From contig MNCI01037843.1 in assembly GCA_015680685.1 (NCBI GenBank), forward strand, positions 2,693 through 66,070: DNA of 63,378 nucleotides. The letters are read 5' to 3'. Of the stretch, positions 10,922 through 23,650 are shown one piece after another. The stretch's first letter is position 1. Each line of letters starts with the position of its first letter. Below the pieces are notes generated by a model. That model searched no databases. It saw only the letters and a list, made by a program, of their open reading frames with translations, and was not told the DNA's origin. The translations under genes were made by a program, and so were the position numbers. The stretch is from Gnetum montanum. Taxonomy: Eukaryota > Streptophyta > Gnetopsida > Gnetales > Gnetaceae.

Positions 10922-11796
10922 TGATGAGCGACAAGGTATCCCTATGCTCAACTATACGAATATGAGCGTTTCACACACGATCTAGTGGAATTCGAAGGAC
11001 TAAGTGCTTATGTGCCATTTTGGAACAAGGATGGGTTGGTTGATTGTTGTCTTCCCAAGCTTACCTGTATGTCACGATTGTATGGTTAAGTAAGCTTGAG
11101 GCATATGATTTGTATAGCTTTTATGTTTTTATGTTTTGCGCTAGTAGGGAAGGAGAGAGGTTACTAAGTGACTAATTTAACTTAACTACTCATTAACTAA
11201 GTTCTAACTAATCCTAACACTAGCATCCATTCCCACTTGCTGTACACATCTTGAACTAGTGCAACACTGCTAGGATTACCAAATGCTAATCATTACTGGG
11301 TTACCAAGCGTTACACACATGCTTGAAGTGGTCGTGGTTGTGTAATTTAATGATTTGCTTAATTGATCAAAATGAATTGCTGTGCTAATAACAGAAATGT
11401 TTAGTGCATAAAATAAAATAAATGCATAAGAAAATAAAATAAAAGAAATGCGTAAGAAAACAAATCTCAAGTGTTACAAGGATGAATCAAAGAGCTCGTC
11501 TTTATTGCTGTACATAAGGTGTGCTTAGGTACACAATGCTCGAATAAAGATATGTCCACACTTAGACCTCTTGCTGCGGGTACTTGGAAAATACTCTAAC
11601 TTTCAAACAGATTATAAGAGTTTCACTACTTGACTACTAAAAGACTTCTCTCCCAATTTTGTGCCTAGGCACTGTATTTATAGGCTTGGGAGCAACTACT
11701 CTAATAATTAGAGTAACCACTCTAATAATTAGAATAAACCGCTAGAGTAACTGCTCTAATAATTAGAATAAACCACTAGAATAACCGCTCTCATCA
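10922..11796 (-). repeat. 5' LTR of element B
   Basis: 875 bp from TGATGAG to CTCATCA. TATAAATA is at 11675-11682 (minus). The U3 start (about 11690-11790) is a tandem array of units with the palindrome CTCTAATAATTAGAG, unlike the GATATC modules of A. Confidence 0.85.
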
Positions 11797-12420
11797 ATAT
11801 TCAACTAGACTAGAAGGTATTTTGTTTTTAGAGTATCCAGATATGTTACCTTTTTGATTTTCTATTTTAGTTCTTGGGTCTCCTTGTTTAACATCTTCTT
11901 TTGATATATAGTTAAAGTGTAAGGTGTCTTTTTCTAAGTTTTTTGTTTGGTTCATTTTTTTGGGATTAGAACTAGTAAGTGGATTGGATGTTTCTATGGA
12001 TCTTTTTAATGGTTTGGTATTCTCATTCTTGAGCCATTAGGTATTTTTTAATTTAGTGGCTATTGTTTAGACTTCATTTTGCACACACACTTGTTCCACA
12101 AGTTTGTTACGGATTGGTATACTATCATATTAATACTTTGAACTTTTGGCTCACAAGTGCACCCTTTATCATTATTAGTAATGCATGAAATTTTCTATCT
12201 CTCCAAAGTGATAGGTTCATCTTTCATTTTTTATGTTGTGGTGATAATGGTTGTTGGCTTTTATGTATGATTAAGAGACATTGTTTTTGTGAGGAAGGGG
12301 TTTGCACCAAATTATCCTTGTGCTAGTTTTGATGAGCTAGTAGGTTTACTAGTTTGATTTACATATGTGGAAATTGTCCTAAAGAAAGAACTTTTTCAAG
12401 ACTTTTGCTGAGAACTACTA
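11797..12420 (-). pseudogene. Decayed protease/pol start of element C
   Basis: Minus-strand reading shows stretches resembling the end of the protease and the following linker of the other copies. An example is CITNNDKGCTCE near 12200, corresponding to the CIAYSD-type motif of A. It has many stops and no intact motif. Element B is inserted at its left edge. Confidence 0.4.
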
Positions 12421-14383
12421 GCACAATTATCCTTTTGTATGTTCATAACATAAGATGTATTCTTCTGCTGAGGTTGTGGTGCCAATCCTTTCTACATTGT
12501 TGGTAGTGACATATGTTGGAGGGAAGTATTAGAGTATTGAGGATATAATGGATGATGAGAGGCATGGCATGGTGATCCCACAGGAGATGTTGTGGGTTGA
12601 TGGTATTTAGAAAAGTAGTAGTAATGAGTTGAGGCATGAGAAGTAGAACCACTAGAAGAAACATGTTGTTGAACATAATATCCATAAGAATTTGGCTAGT
12701 GATAGGCATATTGCTGGTTTATTGATGGCATTCCCCACGATTGTGGGTTTTGCCACTATGGCCAATAGTAATCTTAAGGTTGATAAGAAGTCCCACTAGG
12801 ATATTACTGTTAGTTGTAGGATTCTCCATAATTTCCTTATGGGTAAGGCAATCTTCTAAGCATTTACTTTTCTACAAACTTGGGATTCAAAGAAAAAGTC
12901 CTAGACTCTTGTACATGTAACATAACTAGGCAATAGTTGTTTGGAAATTCATATCGACAGATGTTACATCCATCCTTTTTCTTTATATCTGGCTCTATAG
13001 TTATTTTCCCTTTTTGCCGATAACTGTCCTTACCAATTGCTTTTTTTTCCTCCTCTTATTTTGACCACTTGATCCAATTTCTTTACCTATTCCTCTATGG
13101 TTTTTAAGTTGGTTGTAACTTTTTCATTTATTAAATCCCACATCTTATCTACCCTAGCTTCAATCTTAGTGACAAAATTTTGTATTGGCAAGGTTTTGTG
13201 TGAAATTAACTCATTAAGAGGTACCTCTTTTTCCTGATCATAAATATGAATATGTTTTTATAAAAATTTGAATTTGAGTTATATTCCTCTACACTTTCCC
13301 TTTTACATAACTCTTCCTCATCTTTTGCAACATGTTCAATTAGCCTTTGTATCAGATGGGCTCTTAGCTTTGATAATTTTTCTTGGACATAGATCCCAAG
13401 GGTCTCCCTTGTTTTGTGATGAAGCCTATCTATAATGTGACATGGGTACTTTTTTTGAGAAAATCCATGGCTTAGACATTTATGTAGTAGTGAATAGTAT
13501 TTGCCCAAGGCTGCATCTAGGGATTCATGGTTTTCTTACTTCCACCCTTGGATTTGTTTTCTTAAATCAGACACTCTTGAATAAGTTTGGTATTTTTTGT
13601 TGAAGAGCTCAAGCATAGTGGACCACTGGTGGATTGAATTTGGTTCTAATGATCTATATCAAATTTCAGCTTCTTCTATTTGTATCCTAAGGAAGAGCTT
13701 GAACTTTTGTCACTTCTTTCGATATTGTACAAGGTGCAAGCATCATGGAAGGCTTAAATGATGTTGTGGATTAGAATTATAGTTTTCCTCAAATTTAGGG
13801 ATGTTATTCATATTAAGCCATTTGATGCAGCTTTTTCTTTGATGCATGTGAGGTATTTTAACTTCCTCCCTAATCCATATCATGCTTCTAGTGGCCAACA
13901 AGGGTTCACCATCATTAGACATACCATGGTTATGATCTCTATTTCTATTTGTTTAATAGTGATGGTCTTGTCTATGCTGGATTTGATGTCTTATATATTG
14001 TTGTTGATTTCTATTTCTATCACTATCATGATCCCTTAGTGAAGCTCTATCTCCATACCCATATTCACCTTCATCAGAATTAGATGTTGAAGATGAAAAG
14101 GAAGATGGTGAATTGGAAGAATCGCCATAGCTCTTATATCTCCCCCTATGGTCCCTTGATTCATCTCTTCTATGTTTGGAGAAGGTCCTAGGCTGAGGTC
14201 TTTCTTGTTCTAGGTATTGTCCACAACAATTGAATGTAGTCTTTAATAGTAAGGGACAAAATGAGCATACAAGATGCCTACTTGTAGTGGTCCACTTTAA
14301 TTCTCTTCAATATAAATCCTATCATGACTCCTACTAGTGTTCGCATTGTATGATGGACTGTAGGTCCTATGTGAAGAATACAT
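12421..14383 (-). pseudogene. gag of element C (highly decayed)
   Basis: The start Met is at 14383 (MYSSHRTYSPSYN). It is followed by an Arg/Asp/Ser-rich block around 14250-13950 with an SNSPSSFSSSTSNSD run. The core motif NNIPKFEENYNSNPQHH is near 13800. The capsid segment (13508-13206) contains HKTRETLGIYVQEKLSKL, which aligns with A, F and K. A degenerate zinc-knuckle region lies near 12960, and the tail (12800-12450) is Tyr/Pro/His-rich. It is more diverged than A, B or E. Confidence 0.65.
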
Positions 14384-14494
14384 ATTGTTGTTTGATAATG
14401 TGTGTGGCTTAAAATATTAATATTTTCAAAAGATGAATCGTTAATGCGTTAAAAAAATAGTTTACAATATAACTAATCTAAATTACTAGCAGCA

Positions 14495-14512
14495 TCCCCA
14501 ATAATGATGTCA
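14495..14512 (-). other. Degenerate primer-binding site of C
   Basis: Element strand TGACATCATTATTGGGGA, recognisable by position and by the GGGGA end of the tRNA-Asp type site. Confidence 0.6.
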
Positions 14513-14513
14513 A

Positions 14514-15503
14514 TGATGAGCAGTGAGTATCCTTTATGCTCAACCATATGAATCACAAGCGTTCATGTATAATCTATTTGAATTCCATGGATGGAACTAG
14601 TGTGGTATCTAGATGGTTAAACATGTTGATGTCTTCTCACTTAGACTAGTGGTAGCTTTATCACATATGGTTTTAGTCTAAAGTGAGACATATGATTATT
14701 GATGTTGTGTGGTCCTTAAACTAACTAAATAATAATATTGAAATTAATTATTTAATGTAATTAACAATAAAATTAAATCCTAAACTAACCTAAGGGCAAT
14801 GAGTGTCTATTCCCAACTTGCCGTATATATCTTGAACTCAAGTACCCACTGCTGGGATTACCAAGTGTCATGCTATAGGGTGAACCAAGCAATAATGCTA
14901 CTGAGATTACCAAGAGAATACGTGTTTCTGCTCAAAATTGGTTGCACTCATTCTGCCAATTGATTAATGTGCATGAAAATGCAAATATTAACTAAGTACA
15001 CCAAAGTAAATTCCACTAAAAGTAAATTTATTCTAAATCAAAGTGTTGCAATGAATATGAATCAATCTTTATCTTATTGTCATTTATGGAATGTGTCTAG
15101 GTACAATGCCATACGAATAAGACATCGTACAACTGACTGAAATCCACACTACGACCATTCATTGACTACTTGCTAAGATTACAAAATAAAACTATCAGAG
15201 TTTGGCTACATTATTGATGAAATGGTGCCAAATATGTAGTGGGTGCTAGCATATTAATAAGCAAATATAGCCATTATATGAACAGGGATGCATTAATGCA
15301 TTTGGCTGCGTCGATGGGGATGCATCAACAAGGATGCATCAACGCATCTAATTTATAGCAAATGCAATATAGCTTCTATGGTGTAGCAGCCAACTAATAT
15401 ATATCAACGAGGATGCTACAACGCAGATGTGACGTAACATATGCGATATAGCATCTATGATATCTTAGTCGACTGATACACTTGAAAAAATGATGCTTTA
15501 CCA
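14514..15503 (-). repeat. LTR of element C
   Basis: About 990 bp. It starts TGATGAGCAGTGAG and carries the same order of LTR blocks as A (lattice of TACCAAG/GGGATTACC motifs at 14850-14920). Its U3 holds GATGCATC-type modules (15285-15440). The right end is decayed (CTTTACCA) but is followed by a polypurine-like motif rather than plain flank. Confidence 0.65.
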
Positions 15504-15725
15504 TATTCCCACAACTGAACTACTTGATATATCATGTCTCATCAACATATATTAACATAGTTGTTAATAGTATGTTCCAATGGTTAGCTTTTATAGAGTA
15601 CCTCTAGGACATATACTTAACATGCATTAGGCTAAGCTATAACTATATGTACTTGAAGGTATTGGGTTTAAAACCTGTAGTAGCACTTCTTTGCACTTGT
15701 TGTATCACTAGTTTAGAAGATGTCT
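15504..15725. other. Flank with possible polypurine remnant
   Basis: The first 20 bases (TATTCCCACAACTGA and following) match the PPT side of LTRs in this family. Beyond that I recognise nothing. Confidence 0.3.
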
Positions 15726-15900
15726 TAATAATGATGTGTTGGCCTAGTAGTAAGACTCTTAATTTGAAAGTTGTAAGTCATGGATTTGATTTTGGTAGGA
15801 AATGCTAAGTTATAAAGTTCTAATTAGACTATATTTCTTGGGGTGTATCTATATTACAATTATTTCAAGTTTTTAAAAGACATCTTACTTGTACCCTTTA
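15726..15900 (+). mobile_element. SINE-like tRNA-derived segment (candidate)
   Basis: 15740-15754 reads TGGCCTAGTAGTAAG, close to a Pol III A box (TGGCNNAGTGG). 42 bases later GGATTTGATTTTGG resembles a decayed B box (GGTTCGANNCC). That spacing fits a tRNA-related SINE head. No clear tail or target duplication was found. Confidence 0.3.
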
Positions 15901-16963
15901 CAAAAAATAATGCCATAGATTTTATTATTTTTATTTTGAGATAAGGACATAAGGAAAAAATAATGCGATTAATTTTTTATTATTATTATTATTTGCTTTG
16001 AGACAAGGAAACTCAATAGATGTACAATCCCTACTAATAGAGAGGGATAGACATGAACCACTTTAAGAGTGTTCCACCGTAATGCATTTCTGTAATGACA
16101 CTCCTCTAGAGAAGCACCATTCAACACCACTCTTGAGTCCAAAAGTAGCCAAGTGTCCTAAAGTGGATTCAAAATGGATTACATCTCAACATTCACAACA
16201 CTTGCATGTACAACATAAGTGCACATAACACATTAACCCATAGGTTAAAATCATAACAATTACATCTCATGAAATCATATAATAACAGGACCAACATAAT
16301 ACATACACATGACCATAATGAGCACAAGCAATGACACAAGAGACATTGTTTCCTTAGAAGAACTAAGACACATTCCTACTCTAATGCATCTATTCCTAAG
16401 CCCTACTTTGAAGAGAAGGGCGATGGTCCAAGTGAAGAAGCTGAAGCTCCTCTGTAGGCCTACATAGTACATAAAGGAATCAGGGCCATGTAGCTCTTTG
16501 GTGATGGTTAAGATAGCATGAAACTTATGAGGATCTCTACACTCTTTTGATTCCTATTCCAAAGGGAAATTTCTTTTAATCCACTAAGAAGGCATATTTT
16601 CCTATAGTCTACCCTGCTTGAAAGAAGAAATATCCTTAAAGTTTAAGTATTTGCTCATATGCTTTGCTAAAAGTGGGGATCCATATGGATATTGAGGGTA
16701 TTGAGCAACTCAAAGGTCATCTAACAATTATAGATAAAAATGTTCAATGACTAGGATTATCGATTGTAAAGCACAAATGTTGAAATCAATATAATATCCA
16801 ATAAAGACGTAAGAATGTTCACATAACCTAGGTTAAGAAATAAAAGAATTAACATTTTTCATGCAAATGGTACCAACCTTTATATGTGGAGCAAGACTCG
16901 CATGAAATGTGAACCATTTTCCTACACTTGTAGCTATACAAACATGTAGTCTTTCAGAGGCAC
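15901..16963. other. Unassigned repetitive-looking DNA
   Basis: Short TTA-rich stretches near 15920-16000 and two copies of a TTTGAGA(T/C)AAGG phrase (about 15935 and 15998). No convincing reading frame or LTR boundary. It may belong to the element that carries gag M. Confidence 0.3.
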
Positions 16964-17200
16964 TTATTCCTCCATCTTAAACTTATGCTTCCTACTTATA
17001 GTAATAATCATATGCTTCCTACTCAAAGTCATAGTCATAAGTTTGTACTTCTTACTTGAAGATACAATCTCAATTCTTTGCTTCCTACTGGAAGTCATAG
17101 TTAGAATCCTATGCTTCCTACTCAAAGACAAAGTTAAGAACATATAATGCTTGCTCAAAGTCATCATCAAGAACACATACTCCTTGCTCAGAGTCACTCC
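16964..17200 (-). repeat. Degenerate minisatellite, about 36 bp units
   Basis: About six or seven imperfect copies of a unit built around GCTTCCTACTCAAAGTCATA on the plus strand. On the minus strand it is open and encodes a 12-residue repeat of the type LSRKHRILTMT. Whether it was ever translated is unknown. Confidence 0.6.
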
Positions 17201-17399
17201 ACCATACTTTCTCTCAACCTGCTTATGCATTCACTCTTTTGTTTCTCTTTGTAAGAGGAATCAGTTCATGAAGGAAGTGATCAGACCAAGCCAACCATGT
17301 TTTGATCCTCTTAGCATCCACTATCCTATTTGAACACTAGCTGCATGGAATCCAAAAGTTTCATCTCTTGCTATTGGTCATCCTCATTAGACATCATCA
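17201..17399. other. Unassigned spacer
   Basis: Nothing recognisable. It probably belongs to the same relic as gag M. Confidence 0.25.
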
Positions 17400-18286
17400 A
17401 TAGAGCATGAGCTTGATGCTTAGTTGCATTCAACCTATGATTCTCATATGGTCCATTACCATCACTTTTGAATTGAAAATTTTGAGAACATTCTCAAGCA
17501 TAATGCTCTTCACCATAGATGTATCATTTTAAACCTTGACGCCTTGGACGATATTGAGGGAATCATCCAAAATGTGGTTGTTTGTTCCACGACTTATCTT
17601 TCTCTTGAGAAGCTTGGTGTTTCCCATATCCTAGGGAAGAGGTTTGTTTACTTGGAGATGTGGCAACATATGAATCTCTAAAACCACAAAAATTAGCTTA
17701 TTCAACTCCTCTCCAAGACTTATTAGCCTCTTTCTTATACTTGAGTTGTTGTTCCACTACTCTCTTATCTTGCTTTCCCATCTTGCAATTAGTCAAACTA
17801 CCAGCAACCTTGATGGCCTTCCTAAATCTTGTGATTTTATGAATTTTGAGTTCATGCTAAACCTAAGGTTTGAGGCCATTAAGAAAATTTGTATTTACTA
17901 TCCTCATTCATATTTGGGATTTGTATGATGATATTTTGATATTTCCAAATATATTCCTCCAGTTCTTCCATATGCCAAATTTCCTTTAGCATCACCTAGG
18001 CTTTGTCAATGGAAGTGACTAGATGAAAGTTCTCAATTGAAGTTCCTTAAATTTTTCTCTAGTTTTGACTGATCTCAATCCTTGCTTTCTCTTCTTGAAG
18101 AATGTTAAGCCACTATATGTTTGCTCTTTCCCCTAGGAATTGGATAGCAATGCCAACTTTTTTTTTGTGGCACATTCAAACATCTCCTGAAACTCTTTTG
18201 TCTCAAAGAGAAAAGCATAAACCATAATATCAATCCTATTACCTTCATAAATTTTTGATTCATTTTCTTAAAACTTGGAAATTGAT
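17400..18286 (-). pseudogene. gag of element M, another Ty3/gypsy-like relic
   Basis: On the minus strand the 3' part (about 17535-17490) keeps a zinc-knuckle pattern around YGEEHYA and a final EC, with two of the knuckle Cys replaced by a stop and a Tyr. Upstream (18286-17870) are helical stretches including CLNVPQKKSWHC, typical of a retrotransposon capsid region. Many stops. It is truncated on its N-terminal side by the LTR of element D at 18287. The family is distinct from A-L. Confidence 0.45.
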
Positions 18287-19205
18287 TGATGAACATCAAT
18301 AAGCCATGTTGACGTGGCCTCGTCAATGAGCCACTGTCAATGAGGCCCCATTTACATGGTGTTGCCCCATCGATTGGACCATGTCAATGTAGTGATGGAA
18401 CCACGTCAATGTAGCATTTGCTATGTTGATAGGACCCCATCGACCTAGCCCTAGAGCAAAAACTATAAATACAAGCTCCCAGGTGTGTTTATGGGCATCA
18501 AATTCATAGTAGTAGTCAAACTCTTCTAGTTTTTACATTTGAAAGTTAGAATATTTCTCCCAATTGCCCATAGTAGGAGTTATTGAATGTAGAAATCTTT
18601 ATTCGAGCATTGTTGTGCCTAAGCATGATAGTGTGTATGGCAATAAAGATGAGCTTCTTAATAAACCTTACGACATTCTGGATAGTTTAGATATTTATTT
18701 ATGCATTTAATGCTTTTAGTTAATTAAGCTAATTAAGTAAGATAAGCTAGGTAGATTAAATACATAAATATGACTGCTTCGAGTGTAACATGTATTCGCT
18801 TGGTAATTCTAGCAATGTTATTGCTTGGTGCGCCTAGTAGTGTAGTGCTTGGTAACCTCGTAGTAGATATGTGGTTTCATGACATGTACGGAAAGTGGGA
18901 CTAGATGCTTATGTTAGGATAAGTTAGTTAGTTAAATTGAATTAGTCATTGAATTATTCTATCTCTCTTCAAGCACCAAAACCATAAAACACAAAATGAT
19001 AAAAATTATATCCCTCGATTACTCTTAACCATACCATTATGCTTCACAAGTGTAATCGGGAAGATAAAAAATAACCTTAGGGCAAGGTACACTTCTTAGA
19101 AGACTAGTGTACTAGAAACTAATAAGTCCATAGAATTTGACCGAATCGCATGTGAATGCTTTGTGATTTGTATGGTTGGGTGTAGGGGTACGTTGCTGCT
19201 CATCA
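18287..19205 (+). repeat. 5' LTR of element D
   Basis: 919 bp, TGATGAAC to CTCATCA. TATAAATA is at 18464-18471. The U3 start carries GTCAATG and CATCGAT modules (18310-18450). Its left edge cuts gag M. Confidence 0.85.
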
Positions 19206-19206
19206 T

Positions 19207-19224
19207 TGGTATTGTTGTTAGGGA
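19207..19224 (+). other. Primer-binding site of D
   Basis: TGGTATTGTTGTTAGGGA, a tRNA-Asp type site with several C-to-T changes. Confidence 0.75.
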
Positions 19225-19355
19225 CTTTATTTGTTGAAACACATGCTATCTAGGATTAGTGAATATTATTAATATTGTTGGATGAACATAAGGTCAACAT
19301 CACTCTCACACGACATATAACTACTAAGCACAGTAATAATTTTATTTGTTGTAGA

Positions 19356-21650
19356 ATGTCTTCTTTCCACAGGTGTGAAGATGTTAAACCATCGATCCCA
19401 CAGGAGTGCAAAGTCGTATATACTCATCTAGATGAGTATGCACTGGACTTCACCTTCATCCTACATCAGGATGAATAGTTGCAATGGTGTGATATTGATG
19501 GCAACATCATATTGCCCCCTTGATCAATTTGTACCTGGGATGCTGTTTCAAATCATTAAGAAGTTAGGCATCTTAGATCTTCATGAGGAATATGTTGTGA
19601 ACGATCATGAAACTTGGGACTACCATCCCACAAAAACACAACGCAAACAAGATTGACATTAGATGAAGCACCATGAGCTTTCAAAGGGGAAACATTTTAC
19701 TAATCCCTTGTTCCTGCTAAACCAAGATGACAATGTGGATTCTCCCCCTAAGGATTCTCAATGTGAAAATTCTTCACCCTCTATTATTGGTGATGAGGGT
19801 GTCACCCTGAACCTATGATCCACTGTTCATAAAATAGGTTTAGAAAAAAGTGATAGTTAAGGTAGGGACTTGGGTAAACATCATAATGGAAAGGGATCTA
19901 AGGATGGTGGTTGTAATGAATGAAGAGGTTGTGGCAAACACTGCAATGGTGGTGGTGTTCCACCTTCCTATTCATCCTCTTTATCTGATTCTGAACATTT
20001 CTCTTCATCTACTGGTTCTCATAGAAGCCACCATTGAAATAATTGTGATGAGGGTGATCAATGAGACAACAAAGATTGTAAAGGCCATCAAGAACGAAGA
20101 GGCAAAAAAAATCATCATTAGTGTCAGCAACATAATCATGATGATGAACCTCTATTGGTGACTTGAAGCATGCTTAACATTGTAGAGGAAGTTAAAATTC
20201 TAACTAGGCATGTGATAGATAGACAGATTAAGCACTTAGACATGAATAATATTCCATGATTTGAGGGGGATACAATTATGATTCATAGAATGATCTACAA
20301 GATTTCCATGATGCTTGTGCCTTATAGAACATTGAAAATGACTGGTAGAAACTTAAGGTTTTTCCTAGGACACTCATTAAAGAAGTTCAGAGCTGGTATT
20401 AGTCCTTAGAACCGAAATCCATTCATTGATGAAGTACCATGTTAGAGCTATTTAATGAAAAATACTAGACATACTCCAAAGTGTCTAATTTAAGAAGGCA
20501 AATCCAACGCTAGAATAGGGAACACATGAACCCTTGGATGCCACCATGGGTAGATATTATTCACTCTTACATTGATGTCATGGCCATGGTTATTCTTAAA
20601 GGGAACAACTTTGCCACATCATAGATAGGCTTAGAGCTAAAACTTGAAGAACTCTTGGGGTTTATTCCTAAGGGAGACTGTTTGAATTAAGATCTCATAA
20701 GATCCAAAGGCTTATAGAGGAGGTAGTAAAAGAAGAAGTGAGTTGTGAAAAAGGGAAAGTATAGAAGAGTATAATAGGAATCCTTCCATCAGGAAACGGG
20801 AGGTCTAATTTTGTGACAAGGAGGAGTCACCACTCGATGAAGTGATGAATAGGAAAACCTTGCCCATCCAAAAATTTGTTTTTGATATTTCAGCAAAGGT
20901 TGATAAATTATGGGATTCTTTGGATGAAAAATTCCAAACTGCTATGAAGATTACTAAAGAATCCAAAGAGCAAAATAGTGATCATAATTTCAGGAGGTAG
21001 AATGAAGCTGAACATGCCTACCATAGAGGTAAGGGCAAAGTTGCTGCAGTAGAAGAAGTTGTGGAGATAGACTCCAAAGATGATACAAGTTGTAACATCT
21101 ATTAATATGAACATCCAAAGGGGTGTTGCCCCATGGTGTCACACTTACAAGATTTTTGGATGTACACATTGAATCCTTGACTAGCATGTAGGCAAGCACC
21201 TAGACGATTGCCTTATCCAAGGCAGTTTCACTAGTAACAACAAGCTTATTACCCAAGTGGGATTCCACCACAATCCTATGAACAATACCAACTATGGCAC
21301 CAACCACAATTGTGGGAAATGCCATTGCCAAGGTAGCAGTACCCTTACAGGCAACCAGATCCATATGGGTACTATGTTTTGCAATCCATCTCTCGAAGAA
21401 GTTCTACAAGCCATGCCTCACTTCAGCATCACTATTACCCTCTGGAGTACCATTGAACACATTCACCATCTACTTTAGGGGAGAACACATATCCATACCA
21501 CCCTTCACATTTTTTTGCACACATCCCTCTACCCTTTACCTAGTTACCTCCTGCTCCATCCATGTAGGGGGCAATGCCTCCATAGCCACAGTAATGAAAT
21601 ACTACAAGGGCTGTACGTGACTAACTAGTTTTTTGCCATGTAGTTTGGAC
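19356..21650 (+). pseudogene. gag of element D (many stops)
   Basis: Start Met at 19356 (MSSFHRCEDV). The N-terminal block has FTFILHQDE near 19450. The Ser/Asp/His-rich block lies about 19850-20150. The core motif around 20240-20300 is the decayed equivalent of NIPRFEGGY. Capsid helices run 20400-20760. The knuckle (about 21085-21130) still reads ...YEHPKGCCP but has lost its second Cys. The Pro/His/Tyr-rich tail extends to about 21600. The order matches A, B and E, so identity is secure despite frameshifts. Confidence 0.75.
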
Positions 21651-21799
21651 AATCGATCCAGGAAATGATCCTTTTTTCAACCCAACAGTCCTCCTAAACC
21701 CTCATAACCTAATGTTGTTGGTCATCCTGCATCCCCAACACGCTCATCCTTTGCACCAAATACCTTCGAGTAATCTTCAAACTAAACACTGCCTCGGAT

Positions 21800-22570
21800 C
21801 CACACTGTAATGCTAAGTCATGCTGTTTCTAATTGGATCAAGGCTGGCAATATTCCCATGAAAATATTTGACCTAGGAAGTCCTCTCATTTACTTGTAGA
21901 TCACTAAACATGAGCCATGCAAGGCTCTTCTTAATTATAGTTCTAATGTCAATCTCATCTCTCATGACATGTACAAGGCCTGGAACCTACCACCTCTCAA
22001 GAAGAGCAACATCTATTTAGAATTGGCAAACCAATCAATTACTATTCCTCTAGAATTAGTGGAGGACATTATGACCATAGTTAGTGGGTGGTCCTATCCT
22101 ACCAATTTTCTAGTGATTCAAGGTTAAAAACTACAAAGGTAACTTTCCGATCATTATGGGAAGGGGTTGGTTAAGCATGATCGATGCACATATGGGTATA
22201 AGGGACCTTTCCTTTAAAATCTCCAAGGAAAATAAAGTTGAAAGATTGGATAGGAAGTGTATTCCATGCATCATGTACAACGGTAACAGGTGCAATTATA
22301 TGCAAAATATTTGGTCCATCAAAAGTACATACATTAAAGCATGCAATTAGTGTGCATAAGAAATAGATATTCAAAGGTGTCTATACATAGAAGCCACAAA
22401 ATAGGAGGGCACCCAGTGGCTGATAACTGACTCATATAGTAGCACACTATGCATGGAACCAACGGAGAGCCTAACATGTACTTATGTTGAAAGCATGGAT
22501 GAACTTGAGCAAGTTCATCACCAACTCTTTGATAATGAAGATGATGATACTTGTTGGGGAGAGTTGGAAA
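21800..22570 (+). pseudogene. Aspartic protease of element D (broken)
   Basis: Contains SNWIKAGN near 21830, KALLNYSSNVNLIS near 21930 and a second-lobe motif IIMGRGWLSMIDA at 22150. The catalytic DSG reads NYS, so this copy is dead. The tail continues to the linker preceding RT. Confidence 0.75.
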
Positions 22571-23650
22571 TCCTTGATAACTTCAAATAGGAGCTCGTAG
22601 AGTTGAAAACTCTACCAATCGGTATGGAATATGGATTCTTAAAGAATGGTAAGTTGGTTATAATCAATGCCAAACTTACTCCTGAACAAAAAGAAAAGCT
22701 ATTAAGGGTGGTTAACAAATGACCAATAGCCTTTGCTTGGTTGTATCTCAAGCTAATAGGAATCAATCCCATGTTATGCCAGCATCACATTTACACTAAC
22801 CCGACCATGAAGCCAAGAAGGTAGCTGCAGAGACAACTGAACCTTGAATTGAAGTAGATCATTAAGGAGGAAATAGAGCAACTCCTCAAAGTAAGGTTTA
22901 TCTATCCTATCACGGATAGTGTGTGGGTTAGTCCCCTTGTAATTGTGACAAAGAAAGATGGCAGTGGCAGGTCTGCATTGACTTCAAGCTATTGAATATG
23001 GCAGCATTTAAAGATCATTTCCCATTACCATTTGTGAACTAAGTGTTAGACACTATCTCTGGACATTACTATTATAGCTTCTTGGATGGTTATAGTGGCT
23101 ATAACCAAATCCAAATTGCACTAGAAGATTAGGCCAAGACAACATTCACGAGTTCCTGGGGGACTTTTGCATATTGTAAGATGCCATTCGATTTATGCAA
23201 TGCCCCATCAACATTCGAACGCTTGGTCCTTATCATCTTTCAACAACAGCAGATTAGTAGTGGTATGAAAGTCTTTATGGATGACTTCTCCACCTATGAA
23301 GCTATGTTTGAGCAAGTACTGAAAAGATGTGTGGAAACAAATCTATGGCTCAACTAGCAAAAAAGTTACCTCATGGTCCAAGAAGGCATTATGTTGGGGC
23401 ATTGAATTTCATAAGAAGGGATTGAGGTAGACCTAGAAAAGATAAGGGTCATCTAAGGAATTAGATACCAACCAAAGACAGTCAAAGATGTCAAATCATC
23501 CCTTAGACATATTGGCTACTATCGGTGATTAATAGAGAACTTTTCTAAGATTGTAAAGCTATTGGTCGAGCTGACGAAGAAAGATGCTCCGTTCATTTGG
23601 ATCAAGAAATGTGAACATGCATTCCAACAATTGAAGGAAAAACTTGTAAA
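22571..23650 (+). pseudogene. Reverse transcriptase of element D (broken)
   Basis: The linker ELKTLPIGMEYGFLKN (about 22600) leads into palm motifs: WVSPLVIVTKKDG at 22920, SFLDGYSGYNQIQIAL near 23080, and the intact active-site motif FMDDFSTYE at 23275. It continues through GYYR*LIENFSKIVKLLVEL. Several in-frame stops and one frame change near 22965 prevent translation. It would have copied element RNA into DNA. Confidence 0.85.

Larger units (their letters stand above)
6431..11796 (-). mobile_element. LTR retrotransposon B, 5' portion
   Basis: Minus-strand element with 5' LTR, PBS, gag, partial protease, reverse transcriptase and the start of RNase H, then interrupted at 6431 by element A. 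Its 3' half lies beyond the left window edge. The right LTR edge (11796) abuts the protease/pol region of element C, so B is itself a nested insertion. A single N at 8041 marks an internal join in the protease. Confidence 0.85.
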
